Shown here one piece after another: positions 25,738-36,137 of a stretch of 64,000 nucleotides of DNA (the stretch's first letter is position 1; each line of letters starts with the position of its first letter). Position numbers and translations under genes: made by a program. The stretch is from an uncultured Kordiimonas sp. (GTDB lineage: Bacteria > Pseudomonadota > Alphaproteobacteria > Sphingomonadales > Kordiimonadaceae), in assembly GCA_947503575.1 (NCBI GenBank), contig CANNDZ010000001.1, forward strand, positions 1-64,000, written 5' to 3'. Below the pieces are notes generated by a model. It saw nothing but the letters and a program-made list of their open reading frames with translations. It searched no databases and was not told where the DNA came from.

Positions 25738-28700
25738 GCGATAGCGAAACACCTGCGGACGCGGACCAGCGGGACGCAACCCTGACAGAGACAGAGGACA
25801 GCGTCAGCGAACTGCCAGCAAACCCCACGGGCGTTTTGTCTTTGGTATCCCAATTCCTGGGCAACCCCGTGATGACAAACCTGTTGATGGTTTTGTTCAT
25901 CTTCGGCGGGTTGATGACAGCCGTGACCATGCGGTCAGAAGTATTTCCGGTTGTGAACAACGGCACTATTACGGTCAAGGTCGCCTACCCCGGCGCGACA
26001 CCGCTGGAAGTGGAAGATAGTGTTAGCAGGCGAATTGAAGAAAGTGTGCTGGGCATTGACGGTGTTGAGCGGGTGCGTTCCTACGCCTTTGAAAACCGGG
26101 CGCAGGTGACGCTTGAACTGGAAGACTTTGTCGATCCTTACCGGGTAAAGGATGAGGTTCAGGCGGCGGTCGATAGCTTGATTGATTTCCCGCCCGGCAA
26201 TGCAGAACAACCCGTTGTGGCGGTGGCGCAACCCCTGTCCAGCGTGGTGACGTTGGTGTTGACCGGGCAGGTCGGCGAAGACGAGTTGCGGCGCACCGCC
26301 GAGGTTCTGGAACGCGACCTTCTGGCCATTGATAGCGTGACGGCGGTTAACCTGCGCGGTGCCCGAACGCGGGAGATCGCCCTGGAGATCAGCGAAGATA
26401 CGCTGCGGACCTATAATCTGTCGTTTAATGAAGTGGCGGACGCGGTGCGGCGGTCTTCTTTGGAACTGTCTGCAGGCACCATCAAATCATCTGGTGGTCA
26501 GATACTGCTGCGCACGGATGCCCGCGCCCGCATCGGCGACGAATTTCGCGATATTGTGGTGCGCGCCAACCAAAACGGTCAGACTATTTACTTAAAGGAT
26601 ATTGCCACCATTAAGGATGGGTTTGTCGACGACGAGCTTAAGAACGAATACAACGGCGAACAGGCAATCCTGCTGGATATTCTGCGCAACGAAAGTGCCG
26701 ATATTCTGAAGGTGAAAGCCCGGGTGATGGCGTTCCTGGACACCACTACATTGCCGGAAGGTATTGCCGTTTCCCTGTTCCGTGATCAGACCCAAATTCT
26801 TGCCGACCGTATCAGCTTGCTGACCGGCAACGCCTTACTGGGGTTTGCTTTGGTGTTTCTGATGCTGGTGCTGACATTGGATCTGAAACTTGCTTTCTGG
26901 GTCGCCATGGGCATTCCGATCAGTTTTCTGGGTGGCTTCCTGTTTTTTGGTGCTGCCGATATTTCCCTGAATATGATCACGCTGTTTGCCCTGATTGTGG
27001 TGATCGGCATTGTTGTTGATGACGCCATTGTGGTGGGCGAAAACATATATTCAGAACAACAGGCTGGATTTAAAGGCAAACGCGCAGCATTTGAAGGTGT
27101 GCGCAATATTTATGCGCCGGTGTTGGTGGGGGTTTTGACCACAATGGTCGCTTTTGCGCCCCTGCTGTTTCAAACCGGTACCTTCGCAAAAATTACCCGG
27201 CCTATCCCGATTGCTGTTATTGCCATTTTGGCGGTATCGCTGATTGAGGCTTTTTTGATTTTGCCGCAGCACCTGAGCAATGAAAAGCGCTGGTCAAAAG
27301 GGTTGCTTAGAAAAATTCAGCAAAAAATTTCCCGCGGATTTGACAATTTTGCCGCAAATTCGGTGCAAAAACTGACCGTGCTGTCGGGTCGATACCGGTA
27401 TGTAACGCTGGCGATTGCCATTTGCATTATCGTGATTTCTTCATCCCTGGTGAGCAACAACCACGTCAGGGTTGTTTTCTTCCCAAACATTGAAGGGTCG
27501 GAGATATCGTCAAAACTATCGCTGCCCGAAGGGGCGCCGTTTGAGGCGACAGAACAAGCCATTGAACAAATGGTTGCCGCGCTGAGAAAAGTGGAAGCCG
27601 ACATAGAGGCAGAATCGGGCGAAAAAGTTATTGAGGCGGTGTCCGTCACCGTGGGTGGCACCTTCACAACGACACAAGGGCCGGGCGATAGTGCAAGCAG
27701 CAGCAACGCAAGCCACCTTGGTCAGGTGACGGTAGAACTAACCGAAACAGACAAACGGTCTTATTCTGCCGCAGAAGTTCAGCGGCGCTGGCAGATGGAA
27801 ACGGGCATTGTTCCGGGCGCTGAAACGCTCAGTTTCAATTCCACGCTTGGTCCCCAAAATGCGGATATCGGCTTTGAGTTTTCCCACACGGATGAAGACC
27901 GGCTTTATGCCGCAACCGCCCGCTTTACTGATGCGCTGTCCTCTATCGACGGGGTGGTTCAGATAGATTCGAGCCTGGACCTTGGCAAACGGCAATATGA
28001 ATTTGTTATGAAAGAAACTGGCATCGCGGCCGGGCTTCAGCCTGCTGATCTTGCGCGGCAGCTGCGTCAGGCGTACTTCGGCGAGGAAGTGCAACGCATC
28101 CAGCGTGGCCGCGATGAAATTAAGGTATTTGTTCGCTACCCGGAAGAAACCCGCCGGGCCCTGTCGGCCCTGGAAGAATTGCGCATCCGCCTGCCTGATG
28201 GCAGCGGCGTGCCCCTTGCAACCGTGGCATCCATTACTGAAGGACGCAGCCCAACATCGATTGAGCGGGTTAATGGCAGGCGTGTCTTAACCGTAACCGC
28301 CGATGTGGACAAAAGCATCACAACCCCCAACACTGTCAGTGCCATTATTGAAGAACGGCTTTTGCCCGACCTGACGGCTGATTTTCCGGGCCTGCGTTGG
28401 CAGCCGGAGGGTCAATCCCGCGAACAAGCAGAAGACTTTGCCTCGCTTTTGAACGGTTTTATCCTGGCAATCATTGTGATTTATGCGCTGGTTGCAACAC
28501 AGCTCAAGAGCTACTTCCAGCCAATCGTCATCCTGATCTCAATTCCGCTGGGGCTGTCCGGTGCCATTTTTGGCCACTTATTGCTCGGTTTTGACTTGTC
28601 GTTTGTATCGCTGTTTGGTGTTGTGGCGCTGTCGGGCGTGGTGGTGAATTCATCGGTTGTACTGGTGGACAGGTTTAACATTGAATATAATGTTCCCGGC

Positions 28701-29030
28701 GTTTCGGCGATGGATGCCGTTGTCAAAGCAACGATCCGCCGATTCAGGCCGATCACATTGACCACCATTACCACCGCACTTGGCTTGCTTCCGATGATTG
28801 CGGAAACCAGCCCGCAGGCACAATTTCTTGTGCCCATGGCGGTCAGCCTGGCGACCGGGCTTGTCTTCTCCAGCCTGATGATGATGTTTGTGCTGCCCGC
28901 TTTGGTGCTGGTTGTTGAGGATGTACGTAATCTGGTGCCTGGCCACGAACATGATGTTCTGGACGAAGGAAGCGACGCGGACCCTGTGCAACAGACAACC
29001 CCGGAGCTGACCCTGAAAGCAGGCGAATAA
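25734..29030 (+). CDS. RND efflux permease (AcrB/MexB superfamily)
   Basis: 1098 aa, a full-length RND pump with two halves of six membrane spans and two large periplasmic loops each. The first span is near residue 45. The proton-relay acids are present in span 4 (IVVIGIVVDDAIVVGEN, Asp-Asp near residue 430). The stretch YPGATPLEVEDSV after span 1 is typical of the less-studied multidrug/unknown-substrate clade rather than of heavy-metal pumps. It works with the adaptor encoded just upstream. Substrate unknown. No regulator is adjacent. Confidence 0.94.
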   Translation: MSDSETPADADQRDATLTETEDSVSELPANPTGVLSLVSQFLGNPVMTNLLMVLFIFGGLMTAVTMRSEVFPVVNNGTITVKVAYPGATPLEVEDSVSRRIEESVLGIDGVERVRSYAFENRAQVTLELEDFVDPYRVKDEVQAAVDSLIDFPPGNAEQPVVAVAQPLSSVVTLVLTGQVGEDELRRTAEVLERDLLAIDSVTAVNLRGARTREIALEISEDTLRTYNLSFNEVADAVRRSSLELSAGTIKSSGGQILLRTDARARIGDEFRDIVVRANQNGQTIYLKDIATIKDGFVDDELKNEYNGEQAILLDILRNESADILKVKARVMAFLDTTTLPEGIAVSLFRDQTQILADRISLLTGNALLGFALVFLMLVLTLDLKLAFWVAMGIPISFLGGFLFFGAADISLNMITLFALIVVIGIVVDDAIVVGENIYSEQQAGFKGKRAAFEGVRNIYAPVLVGVLTTMVAFAPLLFQTGTFAKITRPIPIAVIAILAVSLIEAFLILPQHLSNEKRWSKGLLRKIQQKISRGFDNFAANSVQKLTVLSGRYRYVTLAIAICIIVISSSLVSNNHVRVVFFPNIEGSEISSKLSLPEGAPFEATEQAIEQMVAALRKVEADIEAESGEKVIEAVSVTVGGTFTTTQGPGDSASSSNASHLGQVTVELTETDKRSYSAAEVQRRWQMETGIVPGAETLSFNSTLGPQNADIGFEFSHTDEDRLYAATARFTDALSSIDGVVQIDSSLDLGKRQYEFVMKETGIAAGLQPADLARQLRQAYFGEEVQRIQRGRDEIKVFVRYPEETRRALSALEELRIRLPDGSGVPLATVASITEGRSPTSIERVNGRRVLTVTADVDKSITTPNTVSAIIEERLLPDLTADFPGLRWQPEGQSREQAEDFASLLNGFILAIIVIYALVATQLKSYFQPIVILISIPLGLSGAIFGHLLLGFDLSFVSLFGVVALSGVVVNSSVVLVDRFNIEYNVPGVSAMDAVVKATIRRFRPITLTTITTALGLLPMIAETSPQAQFLVPMAVSLATGLVFSSLMMMFVLPALVLVVEDVRNLVPGHEHDVLDEGSDADPVQQTTPELTLKAGE

Positions 29031-29055
29031 CCGGAGTGTTGCGGGAGCGTTGATA

Positions 29056-29097
29056 TAAAGCGCCCCTGCCACCACTGCCACCACTGCCACCCCAAAG
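29056..29097. terminator. Possible shared terminator between convergent genes
   Basis: AGCGCCCCT and AAGGGGCT can pair across a loop holding the 9-bp tandem repeat CCACTGCCA. There is no T run, so this is weak. Confidence 0.3.
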
Positions 29098-29100
29098 GGG

Positions 29101-29481
29101 CTATCCTGGCCAACCCATCTGCAAGGTCATAAAGTCTATGGGGTCAATGCCCTGATGGTCGAGCCAGTCTTGGCTCGGACCCTGCCAACGGTGTTTTTGC
29201 CAATTCACTTTGCCGTTTTTGGAAAATTCGATGCCTTCCGCTTCCAGGCGGGCGCGCTGGCGGGCGGCACCGTCCCGCTCGCTGATTTTTCCCTGGGAAT
29301 TAATCACCCGTTGCCAGGGAATATCTTCGCCTGGCGGTGTTGCAGCTGTTGCAAAACCAACAATACGGGCGGTTGCGCCGGGAATGAGGCTGGCAATCAT
29401 TCCGTAACTGGCAACCTGCCCTTTCGGGATTTCCCTAATAAGCCCATAAACGGCTGGAAAGCATGCGTATTGACGTGTCAT
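29101..29481 (-). CDS. Alkyltransferase-like protein (ATL), DNA repair
   Basis: 126 aa from the ATG at 29481; a TTG at 29511 would add ten residues. The protein matches the C-terminal DNA-binding domain of O6-methylguanine-DNA methyltransferase, with the helix GQVASYG and the segment IPWQRVINSQGKIS. The active-site PCHR motif reads PWQR: the acceptor Cys is Trp56. Such proteins bind O6-alkylguanine without repairing it and flag the lesion for nucleotide excision repair. The gene is convergent with the RND permease and stands alone. Its C-terminal 20 residues are longer than in small ATLs. Confidence 0.9.
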   Translation of the reverse strand: MTRQYACFPAVYGLIREIPKGQVASYGMIASLIPGATARIVGFATAATPPGEDIPWQRVINSQGKISERDGAARQRARLEAEGIEFSKNGKVNWQKHRWQGPSQDWLDHQGIDPIDFMTLQMGWPG

Positions 29482-29554
29482 GCCGCCGTTTGTGCCAGAC
29501 GCCTGCGGCAAAAAGCAAGATGTTTGCTTCGTACCGCAGGGCTAGCGTTGATGG

Positions 29555-31651
29555 TTAGTTTATGTCGGCTTCAAGTGCCTCGATCTGAGTCCGGGTATCT
29601 TCGATCAAGCTGGCAATCTCTGCTGCTGAGTCTGATGATCCGGTTGCCAGATTGCGCACTTCACTGGCAACCACAGCAAACCCGCGGCCTGCATCACCCG
29701 CACGGGCGGCTTCAATCGTTGCATTAAGCGACAGAAGGTTGGTTTGGCGCGCGATCCCGTCTATCGACTTTGCCGTGCCATTGATACGGTCAAGCACGTT
29801 GCGCATCAGGGCGCTGGTTTCTTCAATCGCTGTCCTTCGCTCAGTAACGTCATTGGCATACATAACGATGGACGCCAGCCGTCCCTGATAGTCATCGATC
29901 GCCTGCAAACTGCCAGACAGGAATAACTTCTTGCCGCCAGTCCCCTCAATCGTAATTTCACGCGAGAGGAACTCGCCAGCCTTCAAGGCCTTCGCGTCCT
30001 GCTCGCTGACTGCCGCCGACAAGTTCGGACTATCAATGCCATAGTGTGACAACAGGTCGAAACCAATCGGGTTTGCCTTGGCAAAATTGCCATACTCATC
30101 CCATTCAATAACAACGTTTGAGCGCTCAATACCGTCAATACGGGCTGTGAACTCAAGCGCAGCAACTTTGGTGTCCGTGATGTTTGCCTGCACAGAAATA
30201 AACCGCTCCAGTTTCCCGTTCTGATCAAAAATCGGGTTGATAGATAATGAAATCCAGTAGGCGTCGCCGTCTTTGTTGTAGTTCAGTATTTCCTCGTAAA
30301 ATGGTTGGCCTGCATGCAGTTTTTCCCGGATGCGCGCAACACTGCCCGGGTCGGTCAACTTGCCCTGCAACACGTCACCGGGTTTACGGCCCTTCACTTC
30401 ATCAAAGGTAAACCCTGTCATACGTTCAAAACCAGGGTTGGTGTATTCAATCAGCCCTGCTGCGTCTGTTATGATGACCGAGTTGTCGGTCTCATCCGCC
30501 ACCAAGGATAACATTCTGAACCGTTCGCGGTTTTCAACTTCCTGCGTCACGTCCTGCACAAACGCAGTGTATATGGTTTCGCCGTCCAGCTCGATGCGCG
30601 CCAGCGACAACTTGCCCCAAAGCATTTCGCCGTCCTTGCGGTGCACTTCCACTTCGCGGCTGGTGCCGACAATTTTATCCTCGCCGGTTTCCCTGTTGGC
30701 ATTGACAAAATCATCGTGCTTGGCCTGCATCACCGCTGGCACCAGCATTTTCACATTGCGGCCCATCACCTCATCACGGCTATAGCCCCACAGCTCTTCG
30801 GCGGACGCGTTGAAGAAGGTAATATTATTGTCTTTGTCAATTGTGACCACAGCATCCAGTGCTTGCTCCAGCGTTTGTTTGACAATCTGCTGATCGCGCC
30901 TTTGCTCGCTGATATCTTTAACAAAAGCCGTGTAAATAATGTCGTCGCCAACCTTGATTTTGGACAGGGCGAGGCTTGCCCACACTCGCGATCCGTCCTT
31001 GCGCGGCACTTCCACGTCGCGGCTAGTGCCAACAATTTTGTTGACGCTGCTTTCGCGGTTAAGGTTGACATAACCATCGTGATGACCGTGGTGTTCGGCT
31101 GGCACCAGCATTTCCACATTACGGCCCATCACCTCATCGCGGTTATAGCCCCACAACTCTTCAGCCGCGGCGTTAAAAAACGTGATGTTATTGTTCTTGT
31201 CGATTGTGACCACCGCATCCAGCGCCTGTTCAAGCGTCTGGGTCACGATTTCCTGTGCGCGCCTTTGTTCTGTTATATCTTTTACAAAAGCGGTGTAGGT
31301 GATCTTGCCGTCAATCACCACTTTGGACAGCGACAAATTGGCCCAAAGACGACTGCCGTCTTTGCGCGGCACTTCCACGTCGCGACTGGTGCCGACAATT
31401 TTGTCTTCACCCGTCGTCCTGTTGGAATTTACATATGTGTCATGGCTGGACTGATGCTCACGCGGCACCAGCATTTTCACGTTTTGCCCCAGCACTTCTT
31501 CGCGAGTATAGCCCCAAAGATTTTCCGCTGCTGCATTGAAAAAGGTTACACTGTTGTGCTCGTCAATAGTGACGACAGCGTCAACAGCCTGTTCTAGTAC
31601 TTGTTCCAGCGAGTTACGCTCGCTGTAATCAACTGTGCTTCCGTCGCGCAT
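29555..31651 (-). CDS. Soluble chemoreceptor with five PAS domains, three of them near-identical tandem repeats
   Basis: 698 aa without membrane spans. Residues about 13-133, 134-254 and 255-375 are three PAS-PAC repeats with an exact 121-residue period; each carries DAVVTID, TFFNA(A/S)AE.LWGY, KIVGTSR and a TAFV(K/Q)D end. A fourth PAS (about 376-500, [21 protein letters not shown]) and a divergent fifth (about 501-603) follow. The C-terminus (605-698) is a shortened methyl-accepting signalling hairpin with the tip [19 protein letters not shown]. The predicted adaptation helices are very short. It should sense an internal cue such as redox or a small ligand and signal to CheA/CheW. Confidence 0.92.
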   Translation of the reverse strand: MRDGSTVDYSERNSLEQVLEQAVDAVVTIDEHNSVTFFNAAAENLWGYTREEVLGQNVKMLVPREHQSSHDTYVNSNRTTGEDKIVGTSRDVEVPRKDGSRLWANLSLSKVVIDGKITYTAFVKDITEQRRAQEIVTQTLEQALDAVVTIDKNNNITFFNAAAEELWGYNRDEVMGRNVEMLVPAEHHGHHDGYVNLNRESSVNKIVGTSRDVEVPRKDGSRVWASLALSKIKVGDDIIYTAFVKDISEQRRDQQIVKQTLEQALDAVVTIDKDNNITFFNASAEELWGYSRDEVMGRNVKMLVPAVMQAKHDDFVNANRETGEDKIVGTSREVEVHRKDGEMLWGKLSLARIELDGETIYTAFVQDVTQEVENRERFRMLSLVADETDNSVIITDAAGLIEYTNPGFERMTGFTFDEVKGRKPGDVLQGKLTDPGSVARIREKLHAGQPFYEEILNYNKDGDAYWISLSINPIFDQNGKLERFISVQANITDTKVAALEFTARIDGIERSNVVIEWDEYGNFAKANPIGFDLLSHYGIDSPNLSAAVSEQDAKALKAGEFLSREITIEGTGGKKLFLSGSLQAIDDYQGRLASIVMYANDVTERRTAIEETSALMRNVLDRINGTAKSIDGIARQTNLLSLNATIEAARAGDAGRGFAVVASEVRNLATGSSDSAAEIASLIEDTRTQIEALEADIN
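30527..31615 (-). repeat. Threefold 363-bp coding repeat (PAS modules)
   Basis: Three in-frame 121-codon units encode PAS domains that are largely identical in sequence. The similarity at protein level is visible across the whole unit, which implies recent internal duplication or ongoing homogenisation. Confidence 0.9.
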
Positions 31652-31786
31652 GAATGGTCCCTAGCTTCATTCGCAACCCCCAAGATGCACCGCTGTTTTG
31701 AACATAAAAAGTAACTAAACAGTTAAAAAATATAGTGTTTTAGGAACGCATATAGAGCGGTTTCGGTTGGGAGAATCGGGCTTGAA

Positions 31787-33181
31787 TTAACAGTCGACCA
31801 CTGTGGCAGCAATAGGCACTGTGATCGCCAGGCCGCCTTGCGCCGTTTCTTTATATTGGGTTTTCATATCGCGCCCCGTGATGCGCATAGTGCGAATGAC
31901 CTTATCAAGCGAGACAAAATGAGTGCCGTCACCGCGCAGTGCAAGACGTGCAGCATTGATGGCTTTCACGGCCCCCATTGCGTTACGCTCGATGCAGGGC
32001 ACCTGTACCAGTCCGCCCACCGGGTCGCACGTTAGCCCCAAGTTATGTTCCATGCCAATTTCTGCAGCGTTTTCCACTTGCTGCGGCGTGCCACCAAGAA
32101 CCTCGGTCAAGCCAGCCGCCGCCATAGAGCAAGCGCTGCCAACTTCGCCCTGGCACCCAACCTCTGCACCTGAAATTGAAGCATTCATTTTAAACAACAG
32201 ACCAATTGCACCAGCGGTCAGCAAAAACCGCACAATACCATCATCGTTGGCTGCCGGAACAAAGCGCGCATAATAGTGCAGAACGGCCGGGACAATGCCG
32301 GCGGCACCGTTCGTGGGCGCGGTGACAACCCGGCCACCCACGGCGTTTTCTTCGTTTACGGCCAGCGCATACAGATTAACCCAGTCCATGATGGTCAGCG
32401 GGTCCGTAAGGGCGGTTTCAGGCCGGGAAGCAAGCTGTTGATATAATTTGTGCGCCCGACGCCCAATTTTGAGCCCTGGCATGTCACCACCCCGCTCACA
32501 CCCTCGTTTGACGCATTCTTCCATAACCGCCCATATTTCCAGCAACTCGGCACGGATCTGATCTTCGCTTCTGAACACACGTTCGTTGGCAAGCGTAATG
32601 TCGCTGATCGACTTGCCTGTCTTCAGGCAGTGCTCCAAAAGCTCGTCACCACTAGCGAAAGGATAGGGCTGTTCAATGTTGACTTCATCAAAATGATCAG
32701 CCGCCGCTTCCCTTTCATGAACAATAAAGCCGCCGCCGATTGAGTAATAGATTGCCCGCAAGCGTTCTGTACCAGATTTGCAATACGCCCAGAACTCCAT
32801 ACCATTGGGGTGGAAATCAAGCCGTTCACGCGGCAGAAGCTGCAGGTCTGCGTCTTCGTCAAACGCAATGGTATGCCTTCCCATCAGGGTGATTTGGCCA
32901 GAATTGAGGACTTGTTGCACCATGTCTGGAATGGCTTCCACATCAACGTCTCGCGGGGTTTCGCCCATCAGGCCCAGAATAACGGCTGTATCTGAACTGT
33001 GGCCACGCCCGGTTGCCCCCAACGACCCATAAAGCTTCACAGCGATACGTTGGATTTGATCAAGCCCTTCGTTTTCTTCAAGGCTTTCGACAAACTCACG
33101 TGCGGCCTTCATCGGCCCAACAGTATGGGAACTGGACGGACCGATTCCGATGTTAAAAAGATCAAGCACACTGAGCGTCAT
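31787..33181 (-). CDS. sdaA: L-serine ammonia-lyase, iron-sulfur type
   Basis: 464 aa, the single-chain form. The N-terminus [19 protein letters not shown] is the family signature. Cysteines for the 4Fe-4S cluster lie in the C-terminal half ([12 protein letters not shown] and [14 protein letters not shown]). It converts L-serine to pyruvate and ammonia in the cytoplasm and is oxygen-sensitive. The gene is single, with no partner genes on the same strand close by. Length agrees with the family. Confidence 0.96.
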   Translation of the reverse strand: MTLSVLDLFNIGIGPSSSHTVGPMKAAREFVESLEENEGLDQIQRIAVKLYGSLGATGRGHSSDTAVILGLMGETPRDVDVEAIPDMVQQVLNSGQITLMGRHTIAFDEDADLQLLPRERLDFHPNGMEFWAYCKSGTERLRAIYYSIGGGFIVHEREAAADHFDEVNIEQPYPFASGDELLEHCLKTGKSISDITLANERVFRSEDQIRAELLEIWAVMEECVKRGCERGGDMPGLKIGRRAHKLYQQLASRPETALTDPLTIMDWVNLYALAVNEENAVGGRVVTAPTNGAAGIVPAVLHYYARFVPAANDDGIVRFLLTAGAIGLLFKMNASISGAEVGCQGEVGSACSMAAAGLTEVLGGTPQQVENAAEIGMEHNLGLTCDPVGGLVQVPCIERNAMGAVKAINAARLALRGDGTHFVSLDKVIRTMRITGRDMKTQYKETAQGGLAITVPIAATVVDC

Positions 33182-33275
33182 AAAACTAAACTCCCCTTTG
33201 GGCGATGTGGCACATTAGGGTAAAAGTTACAAATGAAACAATGAAATTTGCGATAGGTTTAGTTACGAGACAAAT

Positions 33276-33620
33276 CTACCACATCAGTGTTTGCGGATCA
33301 TCAATCGGCCGGTCTTCAGTTGCCGCGATAATACCTTTAATGCAGCGGACCAGCGTCCAGATGGTCCAGACAAAAATGACCAGCCAGCCGATCAGAACAA
33401 TCGACAAAACTGCACCCGCAACCAACATCATCAGACCCAGCCAGAAGGTGCGGATAAGATAGTCCACGTGACTTCGCCACACCCCTGACAATTCGGATTT
33501 TTTATCATGCGCGATAAAAACGCCTGCCGCTGCGCTGATACCGGTGGCAAAACCAATGAAATACAAAATATAAATCAGTAGAATGGTACGGCGATCTTTT
33601 TCTATCTGCTCATCGCGCAT
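33276..33620 (-). CDS. DUF4870-like small membrane protein
   Basis: 114 aa with three hydrophobic segments: about residues 13-36, 56-75 and 76-96. The stretch LSGVWRSHVDYLIRTFWLGL between the first and second span, and VRCIKGIIAA at the end, resemble the DUF4870 family of small membrane proteins of unknown function. It ends in an acidic, Pro-containing tail. It has its own start 94 bp after the sdaA upstream region and no obvious operon partner. Confidence 0.75.
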   Translation of the reverse strand: MRDEQIEKDRRTILLIYILYFIGFATGISAAAGVFIAHDKKSELSGVWRSHVDYLIRTFWLGLMMLVAGAVLSIVLIGWLVIFVWTIWTLVRCIKGIIAATEDRPIDDPQTLMW

Positions 33621-33894
33621 GGTATTTCCCCCTGTTTCATGCCCGTTTACTTAGGTTGGTTGCGGGCGGCACAGCCTGAACTTCAAATGCTGCGGAAAAC
33701 ATATATTGGAAAAAACGAATGAATTATCAACCATCCTGCGCCGCACGGCTATTGCATCAGACCGGTCTGCGTTTTTTCTGTTGCAGGCCGCAGAATTTTG
33801 CTAAGCGCAGAGAATAACTTGTGGGTCGTCCTGCGCTGACCTACATTTGCCGAAATTCAACTCCCGTCCGGGCCAAATAAACGGAACTGTCTTC

Positions 33895-34215
33895 ATGGTA
33901 AAAATTTCTGTCACTAACCTTGCCGGTCAAACACGCGATATCGAAGCCGAAACCGGCCTGTCGCTTATGGAAAATATTCGCAACAACGACTTTGATGACT
34001 TGGCTGCGATTTGCGGCGGATGCTGCAGTTGCTGTACATGCCATGTTTTTGTCAACGAAGACGACATGAGCAAATTGCCCGATATGGAAGAAGATGAACA
34101 ATATCTTCTTGAAGACAGCGAACACTATCACGCCGAGACATCTCGCCTTTCCTGCCAGGTTGAAGTGGATGACAGCCTTGACGGTTTGCGGGTAACAATC
34201 GCGCCAGAGTCCTAA
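33895..34215 (+). CDS. 2Fe-2S ferredoxin with extra cysteines
   Basis: 106 aa from the ATG at 33895. This is an adrenodoxin-type ferredoxin: ligands Cys40, Cys46, Cys49 and Cys87 fit the CX5CX2C...C pattern, followed by HVFV. The loop reads CGGCCSCCTC, so three further cysteines (43, 44, 47) lie inside the cluster loop, which is unusual. The rest is acidic, as expected for an electron carrier. It could serve a cytochrome P450, a Rieske oxygenase or Fe-S assembly; no partner gene is adjacent. Confidence 0.92.
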   Translation: MVKISVTNLAGQTRDIEAETGLSLMENIRNNDFDDLAAICGGCCSCCTCHVFVNEDDMSKLPDMEEDEQYLLEDSEHYHAETSRLSCQVEVDDSLDGLRVTIAPES

Positions 34216-34287
34216 AAACCTGAAATCCTATAGTTTCAAAGTCCTGACTGCTCAACGCTATAGCCAGATAATGCCCCGGAGGCAGCC

Positions 34288-35697
34288 ATGCCCGCGTCAA
34301 CAAGCCTGATTTCATCTGCCGCACCGAAAGGCGATGCCATTGCGCTGGTGCCTGTTACTACGGCATCGCTAAAGACGGTCATTTCCAAGCTGGATATACG
34401 CCAGCGCAAGTGGGTGGAGGCAATCGGTTTCGAGGCAACCGAAGCTTCTGTTGCCATTATCCCCGGCACAGAAGGAAACATCGACAGAGTTCTGGTTGGA
34501 ACGGGCGCGACCGCGCCATCACCTGCGGACCCATGGTGGCTTGCCGCGGCGGCAGAGCAAATACACGCCGGCACGTATTTCATTGATGCCGACATGGATG
34601 AACAGGCGATGGCTTCTGCGGCATTTGGCTGGTGTATGGCGCAGTATCAGTTTGATCGCTACACCGCCGCAAAAACCATCAAGCGCACGCTGGTCGGACT
34701 GACTAAAACCGCTGCATCGGTTGCAAAACGGTATGTAGCAGCAGCGGCAATGGTTCGTGACCTGGTGAACACGCCAGCCGAACATATGGGGCCAGCAGAC
34801 CTGCAGGATGCGGCGGAAGCACTGGCAGAAGACTTTAGTGGCATATGCTCAACAATTGTCGGGGAAGACCTGCTGGATGAAAACCTGCCTGCCATTCATG
34901 CTGTGGGCCGGGCCGCCGCAGAAGGCCGAGAGCCACGGCTGATAGACCTGCAATGGGGTAATCCAAAAGCCCCGTCATTAACCCTGGTTGGCAAAGGCGT
35001 TTGTTTCGATACGGGCGGCCTTGACCTCAAGCCAAGCGCAGGCATGCGCCTTATGAAAAAGGACATGGGAGGTGCCGCTCATGCGCTGGGACTGGCGCAG
35101 CTGATTATGGCGAGCAACCTGGACGTGAATTTGCGCGTGCTCATCTCGGCCGTCGAAAATTCGGTGTCCGCAAACGCCTACCGACCCGGTGACGTGCTTA
35201 ACACGCGCAAGGGCCTGACCGTTGAAATTGGCAATACAGATGCAGAAGGCCGGGTCGTTCTGTGCGATGCCCTGGTGGTGGCGTGCGAGGAGAAGCCAGA
35301 CCTGCTGATCGATTTTGCAACGCTTACTGGCGCAGCCAGGGTTGCGCTGGGCGGTGATCTGCCAGCAACCTACACCAACAAAGACGCCGTCTGGCACGCA
35401 CTGGAGAATGCTTCAACCGCGAACAATGACCCCATGTGGCGCATGCCGCTTTGGGCAGGGTACGACAAGGACCTGTCCAGTTCGATCGCCGACTTGGGCA
35501 ATATTGCAGAAGGCGGCTTTGGTGGCTCGATAACGGCAGCGCTTTATCTGCAACGCTTTGTTGATGCGTCCGTTCCCTGGGTCCATTTCGATGTTTATGC
35601 GTGGAACAAAAAAACCAGCCCGGGCCGACCCACAGGCGGTGAAGCACAAGGTTTACGCGCAACATTTGCGGCCATCAAATCCTATCTAAAGGTATAA
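34288..35697 (+). CDS. M17-family leucyl aminopeptidase-like protein
   Basis: 469 aa, ATG with GGAGG upstream. The C-terminal catalytic domain carries the M17 signature NTDAEGRVVLCDAL, and the metal ligands in VGKGVCFDTGGLDLK and the following KKDMGGAAH. The N-terminal macro-like domain is poorly conserved, as usual. It removes N-terminal amino acids from peptides in the cytoplasm using two metal ions. It belongs to the subgroup slightly shorter than E. coli PepA, so I leave the symbol empty. Confidence 0.93.
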   Translation: MPASTSLISSAAPKGDAIALVPVTTASLKTVISKLDIRQRKWVEAIGFEATEASVAIIPGTEGNIDRVLVGTGATAPSPADPWWLAAAAEQIHAGTYFIDADMDEQAMASAAFGWCMAQYQFDRYTAAKTIKRTLVGLTKTAASVAKRYVAAAAMVRDLVNTPAEHMGPADLQDAAEALAEDFSGICSTIVGEDLLDENLPAIHAVGRAAAEGREPRLIDLQWGNPKAPSLTLVGKGVCFDTGGLDLKPSAGMRLMKKDMGGAAHALGLAQLIMASNLDVNLRVLISAVENSVSANAYRPGDVLNTRKGLTVEIGNTDAEGRVVLCDALVVACEEKPDLLIDFATLTGAARVALGGDLPATYTNKDAVWHALENASTANNDPMWRMPLWAGYDKDLSSSIADLGNIAEGGFGGSITAALYLQRFVDASVPWVHFDVYAWNKKTSPGRPTGGEAQGLRATFAAIKSYLKV

Positions 35698-35775
35698 TCG
35701 CTAGCTCCGTTAGGACTGTTTTAAGGAACAGTTGATACACCCAAAGTGTTGGTAAATCGCACAAGGGATTTCGGG

Positions 35776-36135
35776 GTGACGGAAAAGACCAATCCGAGAA
35801 TGTTGAGGGTATGGCGTGAAGCGCACCGGGCGAGCGTGCGCTCAAGTGACCCTGACCTTACATCGCGCCAGATGTCCGTTCTGCTGAGTGTTTACATGAC
35901 AGAACCACCCCATACTGTGCGGGGGTTGGCCGCCGACCTTAATCTTACAAAACCGGTGATAACCCGGGCGCTGGATACGCTGAGCAAAAAAGGACTGCTC
36001 AAGCGCGCCAAAGATGACCGAGATGGACGCAGTATCCTGATTGCCCGCACGGTAAAGGGTGCCGTGTTTCTAAGCGAACTTTCTGATAGGATCGTGGCGG
36101 CGGATAAATCTATACCACTGGATAGTGAGACATAA
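35776..36135 (+). CDS. MarR-like winged-helix regulator
   Basis: 119 aa with a GTG start at 35776 (AAGGG seven bases upstream); a GTG at 35746 would add ten residues. The middle forms a winged helix: RGLAADLNLTKPVITRALD is the recognition part and KRAKDDRDGRSILI the wing with the DxR motif typical of MarR. The helices flanking it are shorter than in full MarR proteins. The next gene (NlpC/P60) begins 2 bases after its stop, so they form an operon, and the regulator may control cell-wall remodelling. Confidence 0.85.
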   Translation: MTEKTNPRMLRVWREAHRASVRSSDPDLTSRQMSVLLSVYMTEPPHTVRGLAADLNLTKPVITRALDTLSKKGLLKRAKDDRDGRSILIARTVKGAVFLSELSDRIVAADKSIPLDSET

Positions 36136-36137
36136 GC

